Assembly (NCBI GenBank): GCA_030765065.1
Contig: CM060975.1
Location: 262,579,816-262,643,815 of the forward strand
Source: Deroplatys truncata
Lineage: Eukaryota > Arthropoda > Insecta > Mantodea > Mantidae
DNA length: 64,000 nucleotides
Reading direction: 5' to 3'
Each line of letters starts with the position of its first letter. Within the stretch, counting starts at the first letter, position 1. Below the pieces are notes generated by a model that saw only the letters and a program-made list of their open reading frames with translations, did not search any database and was not told the origin of the DNA. The position numbers were made by a program, and so were the translations under genes. Positions 1 to 13,767 of the stretch are shown here, in pieces.

Positions 1-760
1 GTTCTTAGGATTTAATTCAGCAAGATATGGGAAAGCGAGGCGTTCCAGTTAAATTTTAGTGGAAAACTGTGGCATTCAAAAACATGACAAAGGAATAGAT
101 ACTTTCTTTTATGAGATATCAGATTCTGACTATTTAAGGAATTTAAAATGTGACTAGTCGGGATTTCCTTATATATGCGGATATGTTTTATTGAAGATGA
201 GTGCAAAAATGAAATGTAACATTTTCAGGTATGCCTTAAACATAATAACATAAGCAGAGATAAATTATCTGTCCTTTCTGACTTCGTTTTAGATGTGTGC
301 AAACGTTTGTTTGGAATTGTACCGACCTTGGTTTCAAAAGAGTTTGAGCTATCTTTTTTAAACAAATCTCCAAAAGAATGCTATTGAAGTTATAGGTATA
401 CTTGCAGTCATAAAAGACGGCAATTTGATGAAAACTTTAAGTGAAAACAAAGGCATGTTATGATTTGAATGACATTATAATTTAAAATATAATATCTACT
501 GTTAGCAACATACTACTGAATAATTACTCAAGTACAAAGGAAGTGTTTTCAGATAAATTAAACAATAGAAGGAAACAATATATTGTCCTAAATTCCTAAT
601 ATAAACCAAAATACCTAGTAAACAAAGAATGAGTTAATTACTGTATTTAAGCACTTGTTCTATTAATCTGTCACCTCCACCAGAAAACTAATAAAAAGCA
701 GCCTTAAAATAAAATGCTCACTGTGTAATGGCAAATCAATAGCCATGTGCAGTATGCCAT
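1..760. other. AT-rich non-coding DNA, nothing recognised
   Basis: Reading both strands I see only short chance ORFs and no repeat or RNA signature. It is treated as intergenic or intronic host DNA. Confidence 0.6.
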
Positions 761-1315
761 GTGATAAGGTACGCAATACTGGAAGTCCCCGGAACCTGGT
801 GCTTCGCAGGCCAACGTGACCCCTGGGAGGGAAGGATGAGAGGAGAGCCTCAAGAGCGACCATATCCGGATGCCGACGGCACAAGCATGAACGGGGTCCC
901 TAACGTTTACAGATAGAACGCATCCGACGCCGCTCGGTTCCTGTCCACAAGCTACCAACCTCCAAGGTCCCCCGTAGTGGAGTCCCACGCTGAGGACAGA
1001 CTTAACTGAACGGTAACGCAGCGACGCAAGGGCAAAAACCTTTACAGAGAGCAAGCCACCGCTCAGTCGCAACCCGCCGAAGACCGTCGCCTGGTCCACA
1101 ACCCTGAAACAGATGACAATGAAGATGATGGGTACAGGAAATGAGAGGAAGGAGAGTCGTGGTAGAAGATGAACCACCCCATCATTTGCCTGGCGACCCG
1201 GGGAAACCACGAAAAGCCCAGGGGCCAGAGTTGGCGTTCACCGGAGATTGATCCCGCGACTTCCCGAATGCGAATGCGAATGCGGTAACCGCCTAAGCTA
1301 TCCCCTGTCATGTGT
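760..1315 (-). repeat. GC-rich dispersed repeat, possibly SINE-like
   Basis: A block far richer in GC than its surroundings. Its right end read on the minus strand (about 1250-1315) resembles a tRNA-like head: a GGATAGCTTAGGCGGT-type A-box region followed by GGGATCAATCTCC, a weak B box. The ORFs inside it (minus strand, 704-1311) are mutually overlapping with no recognisable protein, so I do not call them genes. The identity as a SINE or composite repeat is an inference; no second copy is present in the window. Confidence 0.35.
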
Positions 1316-1869
1316 TAGTTTTCAATAGATCTGTAGTAGGACTGCAAGTAACTCTCCGTGCGACGTTACCAGGTAGTGAGGGCCGGCCTTGGCTAGAGAC
1401 GGCTATGAATAAAGAGAAAATTATGAACTTTGTTTTTTGTTCTCTTAATATACTCAAACCTTGCATTTTCAGGCCACACCATCATTTTCTTAGCGTCAGT
1501 TTTCTTATTTCCGTTCGAAGGCGGTCTCTATGTCCCTGCTGCAAGCCTTCGTATAAATATGCCAGATGTCCAGTTTAACGACACATACAAATAGTTCTTC
1601 ACTCCTTCCTCTAGAAGCGTCATTTTGTATTGGTTAGGTTTTCCTTGAGCACCAAATGTAGCAAAACTCTTTCATACAGGCGATATACGAACCCACCATT
1701 TCACATCAATTATAATATCCTTCATTGGTTCGATTTTATATCCCTGAATTGTTCTTCAGACCAGTTACATAGAGAACTGATACGTCTGGGCGGGGTTACC
1801 TGAATGTGGAAACGTCACGGGGGAAAAGCATTATTGGTATCTAAGGGAAAGGGCCATTTTTATGTACGT
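1316..1869. other. Non-coding, nothing recognised
   Basis: No gene, repeat match or RNA structure seen. Confidence 0.5.
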
Positions 1870-2345
1870 CACTGTACCTATTATTTAAAGCTTGGTATTC
1901 CACGCAAATATTCTATACAGGGATTTTCCAGGAAATACATGTTTTGAGGCCTCTGAATTAAAAATGCTTATTCACAAAAGGCTCTGTTGCAGCAGCGTAA
2001 TTAAAAAAGAAATTTATAAAAAGAATTGTCAAATTTTTAATTTAATTTTAGTGTCCCCCAAAGATGCGACACGAAAGTTTTCAAGAAAAGTTTACACCCC
2101 AAATAACACTTTATGCGTACAATGTTTTGTTATTTTTATTTTTTAAAAACGTGTGTAGCGATTTGGATTTAATTACCATATATTTAAGATTTTTAATAAC
2201 AAATTAAATTGTTATGTTGAATTACCTGCGAGCCGCCTGTGAAGTCCAATTTATTTAGCAAGAATTTTGTATAACTGATATGCATAACATAGATAAAAAC
2301 TTACTACAAAGTAATTGTAGACCCGTTTAAAACACACAATTTATC
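1870..2345 (+). repeat. Dispersed family copy a (microsatellite-core family)
   Basis: Shares its order of landmarks with the better-preserved copy at 46488-47420: 'ttccac..aaatattc', 'aaatacatgttttgag', 'gcgacacgaaagttttcaag', 'accatatatttaaga', then the 'aacacacaattt' end. The central microsatellite has been lost. Non-autonomous, no coding capacity. Confidence 0.6.
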
Positions 2346-2629
2346 TAAAAGAACTTCTTTGTGGTATTATAAAATTACTAACATGTACCTGCAACATACA
2401 AATATATTTATAATAAATGTGTGTTTTACCAAACTATGGATTTTTCCTGTGGAAAAATTTCGTTTACCTCTTGTGGTTCTCTACTTTAGTAGTATTTTAC
2501 GGAATTTAATAAGAATGAGGAGAATGGAATCGCAGAACAAATTTTGTTCTTCCTGTCTGTAGCTCAAACATTTATATTTTCATCCAAATTGTTAGTTGTT
2601 TTAAATAAAATAAAAAAATAAGGATTGTT

Positions 2630-2830
2630 CTCTTATAAGTGGTGCTTTGGGGTGGGAGAAATTCATAAAAATTCTTTGTGTCGTATCCTTGAAATAATAA
2701 AATAACACGCTAGCGCGGAATCTTTTCTAAAAATTGTTTGTTTGTGTGATCAGAGAGTTTCAAAACATGTATTTCCTGTGAAATATCAATATCTAATTTT
2801 TGGTCTGAAATACAATAAGCGGTGGAGTAA
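2630..2830 (-). repeat. Dispersed family copy h, partial, inverted
   Basis: The reverse complement contains the 'accaaaaattagata', 'aaatacatgttttgaa' and 'gatacgacacaaaga' landmarks of the family, in order. It lies inverted to copy a about 0.3 kb away and ends next to a short (GA)n tract at 2839-2852. Confidence 0.5.
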
Positions 2831-2859
2831 AAATAAGAGAGAGAGAGAGAGATATGAAA

Positions 2860-5800
2860 GAAAACGGAGGTAAACTAACAAAAACAGATGAACTTTGTCG
2901 CTACCATGTTTTGCATTGACTCCTAATACAAATTATTTAAATTCTGGTGCATCGAAAACTGTGCTTTTATAGTATTCTGTTGTCTTTTTTATTTCGGAAC
3001 AACGCATGCTAGACACGAATATAGGATATCTCTGAGTGACGTCCCCTTTAACATTTGCACGTGACAGGGCATCCTATATGCCATATGCCGGAAGGGGTTC
3101 CTCGCGGACATTGGACAAATACACCCTGAATACATATTCCTGGATATGGTATGGCAGAGGCGCACGAAAAGAAGGATTCTGTCTAAACAAATCCTGCACT
3201 TGTTTGTACAATATTGCGAAGCTTTTAAAATAATGAGATGGCGATCAGTGGCGTTGCTTCAACTTGTAGGCAAAGCCACTTTATTTGAACAGATCTTGTA
3301 TTGATTTCACATTGTTTAGTATCGGGAATTGATTATTGACTGGAGGTGTACGCTTGCTAATTTTCATTCTGTTCCTCTAGTTTATTTACTTCATCTTCTG
3401 TTATAGCCTCGCCCACATCCATTCATTGCGGTAAAAAGCAGGTAAAGCAGGGAAAACAGAATCATGGGCGCATATTTTGGCAATATACATACCAACGGAA
3501 TACGTCAGAGCGAAAATGTTACCGATTTGTGTCACTTTACACACAGGGAGACCAGCAACTTGGAACTTGAGCTTAAAGAGATTGTAAATGTACACACAGC
3601 ATTACATTTGAAGTGCGTTCGTAACCTTTTAGGAAACAAATCCTATTAACCCTAAATTGTAGTACAAGATTCCCAAATAAACTACTTATAGATTCATATG
3701 TATTTCAAACAAATTAGTATGTGTTAATATTTATTTAACACATTCACCTGTTTCTGTTCATCTGAATAATACTCACTTAGTCGGTGTACCCTCCTTTTAT
3801 GTAAGAGTTATAACCGCGCCTAGGTTCAAAGTCTGTAAAGGCGTAAACGTACATTAAATCAGAGAATAGAGTCAGGTAAAGCAAACATCCGCAGTTCCAA
3901 GTTGTATTTACTAACGAGGCTGAGACCTGCAAATCTAGTATCGTTTTCATTGTATAACTGTACAGTTCCCTATCGCCTTGCCCCTCACGCATCTCTGATC
4001 CCTAACCTTGATGACGTTCGCATTATCAACAAAAACAGTTGATAAGCGCACTCACAACGGAGCCGACTAGTATAAATCTGCGTTTTGTTTTTGTAAATTT
4101 ATGACATTACCCAAGGTTTTATTTAATTAATAGTATTTTTTATTATATCTTAAAATTCAGAGGAAATGTGAGGAGTGCCCAGGCAAATCTGATATTTCTG
4201 AGCGCATGCGAATGGACCTGAGATACTTTAAGCAGTCTCAATTAAGGGCAAAGGATTTAAAATAAAAGCTTATTTCAGCCGAGTCAACACATTAAGATAC
4301 GTTTTACCCACTTAGGGTTAATAAGGCAAATTAAAATGTTAATATCCCAGGTAGAACCGAACGCCAGTCTACCATGTGAAAACCACTAGCATAGATTGTT
4401 TTACCATACAGTAACTGTTTGGAACCAGAATCTACAATTTAACAGCGTTCTGCCTCTGCCCTGGATTACATTATGTTTGCATTCCACTTCTATTCGCAAT
4501 AAACATTAAATACAAATAAGCGGTATTGTTTCTTACTTAACCACAGTGTTATTTAACGATTTTACCACTAGAAGGCGCTTTGTGGCTATCACTATCATAA
4601 TTCATGCAGTTGATCCTAAAGGGCCACCAACATTGGAGTGACAAATACCGCGAGACTTAGTCCGAGTTGGCTTACGACGACGTTAGTTGTGTTATGATGG
4701 GGGAAGAGAAATCATTACATTGATTTAAACAGTTACAGGTCTCATTATTTGTAACATATTTTATATGTTTCATTTTTTTCTATGACCAGATTTGTTCATA
4801 GAAAATTATGACCAATGTTATCCAGGTATTTAAAGAGCATAAAACGCAGACGCTGGCAACGCCGGCAGCCTACCAGTAGCTGGGAGCGTGGGTGGTATTC
4901 TCCCTTTCAAAACCAGAAGTAGGTCAGTACGTCACTTTAGCTGTATAGCACGTGGTTTATTAGTGCAGAACCTTTAACCTTCTAATAATTGAATCCGCAC
5001 CTTCCAATTATATATTTTGTAACCTAAACTCAGTTTCGACGGATAATCAGCTCGTTCAGCATTACATTTAAGTACGATTTGCAATTTTTGCTCCTAATTT
5101 AATGAACTAAACCATTTTTCTGATATGTAAACATAATATCACACATAATTGGGCTCTTACAAAGTCTACTAAATGGCACTTTAAAAGAATAAACAATAAC
5201 TAAACTATTCACACCATTCACAGATACTGTTCAAAATGTATACCGTTTGCGCACCTACTCACGCCTTTGTAACCAGTTACCTCGCACTCTAGCAAAGACA
5301 CATTCATTGTTGCGTATTTCCTTCGTAGATAAATGATTATGTTGTCTCAAAGATTCGACGTCAGTAATCGATGTTTTGTAGTCCCTACTTTTCATATCCC
5401 CCCGATGAAAATGTCCGGAGGACTCAGCTCTGGCGATCTTGCAGGCCATACACTAGCAACATATCAAGGCACTCAGGATTTGAAAATACTGGCATCTCGT
5501 AAACGTTTTGCTGCACGTATGATAATCCATTAAACACACTTACAATGCGTTTTGCGATATTACTGTAATAATGACTAAATTTCTAGTGGAATTGTCATAA
5601 ACATGGTGTGCTTTTCACTCAGCGACCGCGAAACTCTTATTGGGCGATGAAGCTATTACATTCATATTGTTAGTGTAGGCCAATAGCTATCAAGTTGTAC
5701 TTGTCATTTCGTAAAAACATTGCACCACACTTTCGTCGATTTTGTTTGTTTTAAGGCTCGTATGGAAAACAAAATTGCCAGCCCTCCACTTCCCAGTTCA

Positions 5801-6590
5801 GGTATGCAGTCTTGTTTACGATTGGGAGCCGTTTCGCTTACTGAGTACCTTGACCTAGCAACGTTGCCTATGTCTCCAACCACATTACGTCTGCAAAACG
5901 GTGTTTGGAATCTGATTAATTATTTCAAAACCCTCATATAGTTATTAACGAAACTAATCAGAAATAGGTTCCTGCATTTATCTTATAAGTAGCAAACTAT
6001 TATTTTCATGCGTTATCGTGGAATAAGCCATATAATTTGGAAAAAAAGTTTTTTTTTTCCAAAATGACTGATCACAGAACAAAATTCTATTATACCGTTT
6101 TGCTTGTAATACCTCTATGAATTGCATATTAGATGGATGGTAATAAATTCCCTTCCACCCTGTGTAAACTAGATTCAAATACCTGATGCATATAAATGAA
6201 CTCTTTACGAGTGTAGAAATAGTACAAACATCGTTGTTTTCTCTGAATACGCTTGGGTTGGTAACTTCTTCCATGCGTGCGCAACAGTTAAAAATGGAAT
6301 ATTTTAATTTTCGTGATGATTTTGGCGTTAAAGAAAATCTCTCTTAGAAAGGGAGGGCATGTGGATTACAGATTTTTAAGTATTTACAGCTCCTCCGTAA
6401 GTACCCTTTTGTTCCCAAAGTCGACATTCTGTTGCTTTATTGTTTTGTTTGTTGTTGTTGTTGTTTTACATCTTCATGGGGGTTAAATATGGAACTGTTA
6501 CCAAAATAAAAAAATAAAGCATCTTTTTGCTCCCTCCGATTACGGGCATATTTAATTCCAGCAATTTTACTTCCTATACTATGCACATAG
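2860..6590. other. About 3.7 kb with no recognised gene
   Basis: AT-rich DNA containing only short unsupported ORFs, with no splice-flanked conserved exon, tRNA or repeat edge that I can identify. It may be intronic or intergenic. Confidence 0.5.
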
Positions 6591-6592
6591 TA

Positions 6593-7916
6593 CAGAGTGA
6601 TTTATGAAGAACTGACACATTTATTTCTAAAATTATTTAGTCCGAAATTCACTCAATGCCCTAATTTTAGCACCAAATTAAGTGGTATGTTCTGGAGTTT
6701 CGATTGCCTGTCACTAGATGCGCAGATGTTCATGTTTTATTCCTAATTATTTAACTGTTTTTGAGATTTTGTTATGGCCAACGTTAAAATGGAGTACATA
6801 TTAAATGAACGACTCTTTCTTGTAAAGCAATACTGGATTATGAATTCAGTTACAGCTACACAAAGGGCATATCAGAGAATTTGATGTACGGAATCTTCCT
6901 CAAAGAAACACAATCCTGGAACTGGTAAACAAATTGGAAACGACTGGATCTCTGGTGAGTAAAAAGGGCAAAACTCGTTCATCTAGGCTTCCCACGGTTG
7001 TTGTTGACGTAAGAGCACGACTAGATCAGTCGCTCAAAAAATCATTAAGACCTTTGTCGCAGGAAATTACAGCTACTCAATGTGTCAGAGGGCTGTGTAA
7101 AGTGCAGGCATAAAGCCGTATAGGTTTACGGTTGTCCATCAGTTACAGGAACCAGATAAGGATAGACGACTGAATTATTGTCGGTTTCAGGGGTTCGTTG
7201 TGCAAAGTCCTGCCATATTGTCCATCATATGGTTCACAGATGAAGCATGATTCTATTTATCCGGCTATGTGAACTCAAATAACTCACGTGTTGGGCCAGC
7301 GAAAATCCACATGTTATGCATGAAGCACCTATCCACCCGGTTAAAATCGGAGTTTGGTGCGCAATATCCGCACAGAGAATAGTGGAACCAATTTTGTTTG
7401 AAAACAGTGTGAACACTGCAGAGTACCGACGGATTTTCATGGAGTTTGCTGAGAAACTAGAAGATGTAGAGCTGAGTCAAGGATATTTTCAGCAGGACGG
7501 CGCTACATGCCATACATCAAATGCACTAATTGCAACTTTCTTTGACAACCGGATAATTTAAAAGAACCTGTGGCCACCGAGATCTCCGGATTTGACATCG
7601 CCGGACTTCTTTCTATGGGTTACTTAAAATACAGGGTTTAATGCCACATGTCCCCAGACATTGGACGATCTGAAGCACAACATTACACAGCAGATTCAAG
7701 TTATTGACAATAGAGTCCTCCAACGAGTGGCCAGTAACATGGAGCGATGTGTTGAGTTGTGCCTATGCAGGCTGGAGGACATTTTCAACCTTTGCTATAG
7801 AGGTAAATAATCTCCAAAAATTCCTCTGCATTTCAGTTGTAACAAGTTGTCGCTAGCATAAATCGTTTTGAGATAATTAAAGAAATAAATATGTCAGTTC
7901 TTCATAAATCATCCTG
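6593..7916 (+). mobile_element. Tc1/mariner-superfamily element, inactive
   Basis: Bounded by TA (6591-6592 and 7917-7918), the target duplication of this superfamily. The ends are ~40 bp imperfect inverted repeats sharing GATTTATGAAGAACTGAC. The 1.3 kb length is typical. The interior is a decayed DDE transposase gene (6774-7810). Confidence 0.85.
6774..7810 (+). pseudogene. mariner-type transposase pseudogene
   Basis: The reading frame can be followed from ATG 6774 to TAA 7808-7810 only by jumping frames. The N-terminal helix-turn-helix region breaks at about 6880. The best open piece (7316-7561) carries the hallmark segment GVWCAIS, then QQDGATCHTS, the catalytic-core motif of mariner-like transposases. 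After a frameshift the WPPRSPDLTSPDFFLW block is readable near 7570-7620 and the C-terminal helix region runs to the stop. The enzyme would cut and paste the element through its TIRs. Stops and frameshifts mean no active product is expected. A distinction between mariner subfamilies is not attempted. Confidence 0.85.
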
Positions 7917-7919
7917 TAG

Positions 7920-8240
7920 ATAGAGAAAGGAGTATATTCCAACCAAAAATTCGATATAGAGATTTACCTGTAAATACATGTTTCGAGGACTCCTGAATTT
8001 CCCACCCCAAAAAAAGCATTTTTAGAAAAATTCCTTGGGTATGTGTGTTCTAATAAATAGCGAACTTGGCATTTGGGTTCCGAAGCTTCCAAAGAAGCGA
8101 CACGAACATTTTCATGAACATAACCCCAGCTCAAACTACCCTTTACACGGAGGATTTTTCGAAGTGTTTTTATTTCGTATGTGCATTTTATACTATATTT
8201 ACATTAATTTTAGTATTTTTCTCATAAAATGAGAATATTA
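7920..8240 (+). repeat. Dispersed family copy b
   Basis: Shows 'tattccaaccaaaaattcg', 'aaatacatgtttcgag', 'aagcgacacgaacattttc' and 'accctttacacgga' in the same order as 46488-47420. It starts directly after the mariner-type element. Confidence 0.6.
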
Positions 8241-11200
8241 TTTTAGTAACAGGCATTTGTAAATTATAGGAATATTAGTATTCTTTTGTTATTGTGTTGT
8301 AAATTCATGCTTTTTACATATTTACAAGTCTGTGCTTGTGAAATGTTTTTATACCGAAAAACTTAAAACAAACGAGCGATATCCTGCTCATGTTACAAGC
8401 CTACTACAATGTGATAGCACCAGATCTTGCAGATGTTAATGCGTTAGTTAAAATCCGTTGGTAGTACTGGAAATAATTGTTATCTTTCAATTAGGATTTA
8501 GTTTGGTTTCTTCCCCGACACATTCTCCGGTGTAGTTACCTATTTTTAGTTATTTTAATGTTTATTCAGTTATTTTAAATATTCACAAAGCATGTTTGGA
8601 TTAGATTTCTACAGAGAAGTGTTCTATGATTGCTATTGTGCGCTGTTCCAGTTGGTGTAGTTTCCTTTTGAAGGATTATTGTAGCTTTTGATCTTCTTTT
8701 AACTTTGTACTTAGTCGGCGCAGCTAAATCACTGACGTAGGTTTTGTGTATGTTATGCTTTGGTGGTGTTTGTGTTTATCCTTTTTTGTTGTTTGAAGCG
8801 CCTATCACCCCCGGACTTGCATGGCTCTTACGCTTTTTCTTTCAGGCTGGAGTTGCTTTGTGTGGAGAGCTGTTGTGTGTAGGTTGTTTCGGTGTGGTCT
8901 GCTGAGACTAGATTGTCAACGGAGTGGGTGTGATCAGCGGAGGTAGCCGTATTGGTACTGTAACCTGACGAGAGTATTCCGAGCAACTTACTGTCAGTTC
9001 TTTGGCAGTGACGATGTTGAGTTAGGTCATGCTGTGTGCAGACGGAAGCGAGTCTTGGCTGGGCACAGTAGTGGCAACGCGGCGGTGCGGAGCATTGTTC
9101 CGTTGCGTGCCCATAGAGGCATTATCGGCTGTGATGGAGTCCAAGATGTTGATTCAAAAATACTATCCTATTGTCAGAGAGCGGTGTATTGTGCTCTGTC
9201 TCTGAAGTCTGGGCGTATTATAGGAGCAGGGCCATTTCGTGCGATTCTGGTGGCCTTCACCAGAGAAGGCTGTGATTTTGTGCGTTCTTTCAGAAAGTAC
9301 TGCGATGGCAGCTGATTATGGACACCGACAACGCCATTGAAATATTCATAGCCGTCAGTCACGTCTCCTGCAGGTGTCAGCGTGCCAGCCAATCTACTCA
9401 AGCTCGTCCGGTTTTATCCGAGACTGGTATCTCTCTATCTGTCGAGCATATTCTTGTCTTGCTTTCTGTTTCGATACAGTTTTCACCATTTACTCTGGAT
9501 GCACTTTAGCCAATAGTCTTATAGATGTGACTGTACCTGCTCTCTACCCCGAACTTTTCCATGTTTGGTAAACAGAAACTCTGAGTTTCTTATGAGGGTT
9601 AATTAAAACGTGAAATAGTTGTCATTTGCATTATTTTCTAAGAGCTTTTGATCAATTCTAGTAAAAAGAGACCCTTCTTTTGTATTGTAGCAACACTTAG
9701 CTCCGGGGCTGCACAAGAGAGCAGAATAGATTCAGATAAGAGACGGTTGGGACCGGGGTAATAGGCGTCATAGTAATTTTCGGTGGAAGGAGTGTTAAAT
9801 AAGTACTCGGAGATTTTATAAAAACCTAATGACTACATTCTCAAATAAAGAGTGACGTTTGGGTCCCTTCTAGGAAGGTGGTAACAGTTACTTATTAGGG
9901 TGGCGTCACTTGTCTTGAAGCGAATTCAGAGGTTGGCCCACTTTCGTGGTCAATAAATATGCTTTTGAGAGCCAGCTAAGCAACTGGTGCCCTCAAAGCG
10001 AGCTCTTCGTCAATTACCACACCTTTTGAAACTTATGCAACCTGATGTAACTCTCTGTCCGAGGACCGAACTCTACGCTACATCATCGATGAAAATTGAC
10101 CACAAACATTCAAAGGGCTTGTTTTGCATTTTTACATTCATAGTTAGGTATCACTCTTGCATTTTACTATCTCTCTTTAACACTGATGCAATTCCTTTCT
10201 CAGGCTCCCTACATTCTAGGACAAATAGTAATTCAAATTTTCAAAGTTGTTGTTCCTGGTATTCTGTTTGCGCGCTTGTTCTAAGGCTTGAAACGGCCAA
10301 ACAGCTGGTATGTTCATATTCTTTTTCAAAATATTAAGAGAAAACCCAAAACAAGATAAACATCTACTGATAGGGAATGTATAAATGGTTTTTATAACAC
10401 TGATATTTAGCAGTAAGTGATACCGTCCCTGGTTTAATGATCGTGTGCCGTAGTTCTTAAATAACATACTACGCTTGATTTACATTGAGCCTGTAGAAAA
10501 ACTCGGATTAGTACTGAAGCTCCCAAGAGTGTGAAGGTATTCCTGCCAGCGTACCGAGAGGGTGCACGCAACTAGCGGTGAGCAAGGGAGCTCAGACGAT
10601 TAGCAAGACTTAGTGTGTGCAATACGTTTTAATGAGTGATAGAGGCATTTAAGAATGTAAAATTTGAGAGGAGCATACTGGCATATGATTGTTCAGAGAC
10701 ATCTTTACTGTTAAACAAATTGCAGACCAAAGAAGAGAGAAATTTGGAAGCCCACGTTGCTTTCTTATAGGATGTCGATAAGGATTTGACTATAAATAAA
10801 AGAAAATTTGTGAGATATTAAAAAATGGCTACTCAGCACACATATGTACAATAAAGGGTTTTACAGTAATATATTAATAATAATTGACATTGGGAACGGA
10901 AGTTCCATGTATTTTATCCCGTAGCAAATAAATAAATCATCGGATGTAAACAACGTTATTTGTATTACTGAAGTATTCGTTATTGTAATATCATTCCTAA
11001 GTTTATGTTTAGGGGTAGGACCAGAATTCGACCTGATAAAACATATTTAACTTCACAACACAGTGTGTATTCTTCTAGCAAATACAAACTATTCAGACTG
11101 TTCATAAGAGAAGTTCATTACAAAACAAGTATTTCATAAATAAAAAACAACCGATTTAGAAACAAATAAAGAAGAAAACTACATTAGATACAAGTGTGTA

Positions 11201-12225
11201 ATACTTTAGCATATTACTTGAACAGAAAACGTATTAAAATTAGAAGTCTCCCTTTACTCTGAATTAATTTTAGTCTATAAAATTATTTTAGGAAATAAAG
11301 CTTTCATCATAGTCTACTTTTTTTCTCAATATTTTCTGCATAACATTTCTTTTCTGCGAATCCATCAGCTAATGCTATTAGTATCTATTAGTTTAATACT
11401 CTTATCTTTATTAAAATATTACTGTCTCTTTATATCTGCATAAAGCAGATATCTGATCGCTGTATAGGCATTCGTTTCATTGTATGGCATACCCAGGGGA
11501 TATGTACCTGATATCCATTAGCTCTTGCAAAACTGTGAACCTTTTTTTACCAATGTTCTCCACGAGGCGCGTTAAAATAATTAGAAAAAATATTATGTTT
11601 TCCTCCTCATACTCTTTGCTTTTCGATGAGCGAGTTCCTGAGCAGCAAACATAAGACTGCACACTAGGGAGAAATGCAGTAATACGTGGAGAAACATTTT
11701 ATTACCTAGGCCCGGCGAAAAGAATGTGAAAAAACAACTGTGGAAATAGAGGAACCAAGTCTGGCGTTTTTAAAAGCAGTTGCATATGAATTTATTAGTA
11801 GCTATGCTGCATGAGGGATTGCAGAATTCCCTGCTCCTTCTAGCTTTTGAAATATTGAGCAGACGAGGCACTTTGCAATATTAGATTTCGCATTAACAGA
11901 TGGGGTAAAAGAAGCAAAGTTATGTATTAATAAGAGAGTTCAAAATTACTGCTTCAGAGCTAACTTGTGAAGTCCGGTGCATAGAAAACTCATTTGAATT
12001 ACGAAGCAGAAGGCTGATGAAGTACAATCGCTGACACATAACTGGAAACAAAATAATCGCGAAAATTAATAGTGTCGATAGAGTTTACCAAAACTCATAT
12101 AAACGTCTATGCCATTTACAGATTAAATCTATAGTTAATTGAAGCCTCTGGTAATGTGTTTTAAAATCTTCTTCAAGCATTCTTCTGTCATCGTCAAAGA
12201 TTAGGACATTTTGAAGGAAGGAAGG
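8241..12225. other. About 4 kb with no confirmed gene
   Basis: A GC-richer stretch at about 8560-9570 contains two overlapping + ORFs (9034-9315 and 9374-9571) without recognisable domains or splice support. A + ORF at 9987-10337 starts with a segment (KLMQPDVTL) faintly like hAT transposases but cannot be followed. The rest is AT-rich and featureless. Confidence 0.45.
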
Positions 12226-12700
12226 AGACCGAGCGGGATGGCCAAAGTGATAAAGTCTATGGTCCATATTTGGGAGGTCCCGGGTTCAAATCCTGGGTCA
12301 ACCAATCTGACTGGGTTTTTTTTCACGATTTCCTTCAGTCGCCAAGGTAAATACCGGGTTGTATTAACACCACGAACCATAGTTGTACCTTTGGTCTAAC
12401 AAAATAGTAAAAAAGAAAATAGATGATAATGGCGCATGTTCTGCCATTTATCCACAGAAAACGAAGTCAGGTAGACAGGCTGGAACCCTAATGCCCTCTG
12501 TCCGGCACGTACAGCAGCAGAGCTACAGTTGCCTAGCACTAAGGCCCCGTTGAACGCATGACGAAGCAAAATGGCATTGTACAAGAATTAGAAGTAGAAG
12601 GTTAACTGTCCGTCACACACCGAGCACGAGGTATCTCCTAACAGATTCGTCGCGATATGATCACGTAGTTAAAGTGACAAAAATAAATAAAAATAAAATA
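12226..12700 (+). repeat. tRNA-derived SINE, copy 1
   Basis: The 5' head has a tRNA-like layout with a B box GGTTCAAATCC at about 12283-12293. A body follows that is shared with 13768-14260 ('cgccaaggtaaataccggg', 'ccctaatgccctctg', 'gttaactgtccgtcac', 'cgtcgcgatat'). It ends in an (A/T)-rich simple tail of AAATAA units near 12680-12700. The body has no protein-coding sequence; LINE-assisted mobilisation is the known mode for such elements. Confidence 0.8.
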
Positions 12701-12789
12701 AATTTGCCACTATCACACAACTTTCTCTATCTAGTCATTTATTTTCTTATAAAGTATATAAATTCGTACGAAGTGTTATTGTTTTCTCT

Positions 12790-13490
12790 ACTAAATACCT
12801 ATGGAGATAGAGAATAAAAATATTAAAATGTGTGTGTGTGTGTGTGTAAAAAGCATAACTGAAAAACGAAACGTCGGATGAACAATATTTTAGGCTCCGC
12901 GTTTTCAAAGATGTTACACGAAGATATTCATGAAATCCTCCAAATTACAGTTTACACAGAAAAAGTTTCGTTATTTTCTCTGCATTCAAATACGGCTCTA
13001 ACGATATTCATTAAATACCATATATTTATGATATTGCATGACTAGTATAAGCTACATCCTAAATTTTCCGCGTATAGCTGGAAAGTCCTCTTCGTTCCGA
13101 ATGGAATTTGTACATTGCTCCATAACTTAAACGAGACCGACAAACTAACTGCACGAACAACTTAGATCTCGTTGAAGCACACAATGTCTATCAAATAATT
13201 ATAAGATTAACCTATTCTCAGATATTCATTGTTTTTAATATTGCATGTTTTGAAGTACTTAGTCACCATACTTTTGTTTATCGCAATGATATGCAAATAG
13301 AATGGAATTGCAAAGCCGCCATATAGCCACCCTGTGTACTGTATCATCTTTCTGTATTCCCCTTGTATCTAACGTTTGCCTCAAGTAATATGAAGTAAAT
13401 AGAAAAATAAGCTTTTGATAGAATAGTTTGTAGAATATATAAAAACATGTGTTAATGTGTAGGGAAAATCACATCAGATTTCTTTTTTAT
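12790..13490 (+). repeat. Dispersed family copy c with (TG)n core
   Basis: Carries a (TG)n tract at 12829-12847, then 'agcataactgaaaaacgaa', 'gttacacgaaga', 'accatatatttatga' and an end related to 'cacatcagattt' near 13470-13485, matching the right end of the copies at 36090 and 46488. Confidence 0.6.
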
Positions 13491-13767
13491 ATCCATTTTC
13501 TGTTAATGGTGATAAAAACTCGCTAGAAATACTTGCTACATTTCGTGTAGGTTAAACGACAGTCTGCCGTTCAAGAAGCAGCTTAATAAACACTGGCCTC
13601 AATAATATTATTAAATAAATTAATTCGTAAATAAATGTTGATCACTCAGCATTTCATTTTATTAAAGAATTAAAATCAGTAACTAAAATCTAATCGGGCG
13701 AACATCCATTGCCACAATCTGTGTTACTTGACAAACTCGCCTAAGGTTTAATAACTTTTTAAAACCC

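Noticed and set aside
9034-9571. ORFs in the GC-richer block 8560-9570
   Set aside because: No domain, conserved motif or splice support; frames overlap each other.
9987-10100. Possible hAT transposase scrap (KLMQPDVTL)
   Set aside because: Similarity is confined to a dozen residues and does not continue.
12226-12300. tRNA gene
   Set aside because: Has A/B-box-like promoter sequence, but continues into a shared SINE body and lacks a full cloverleaf.
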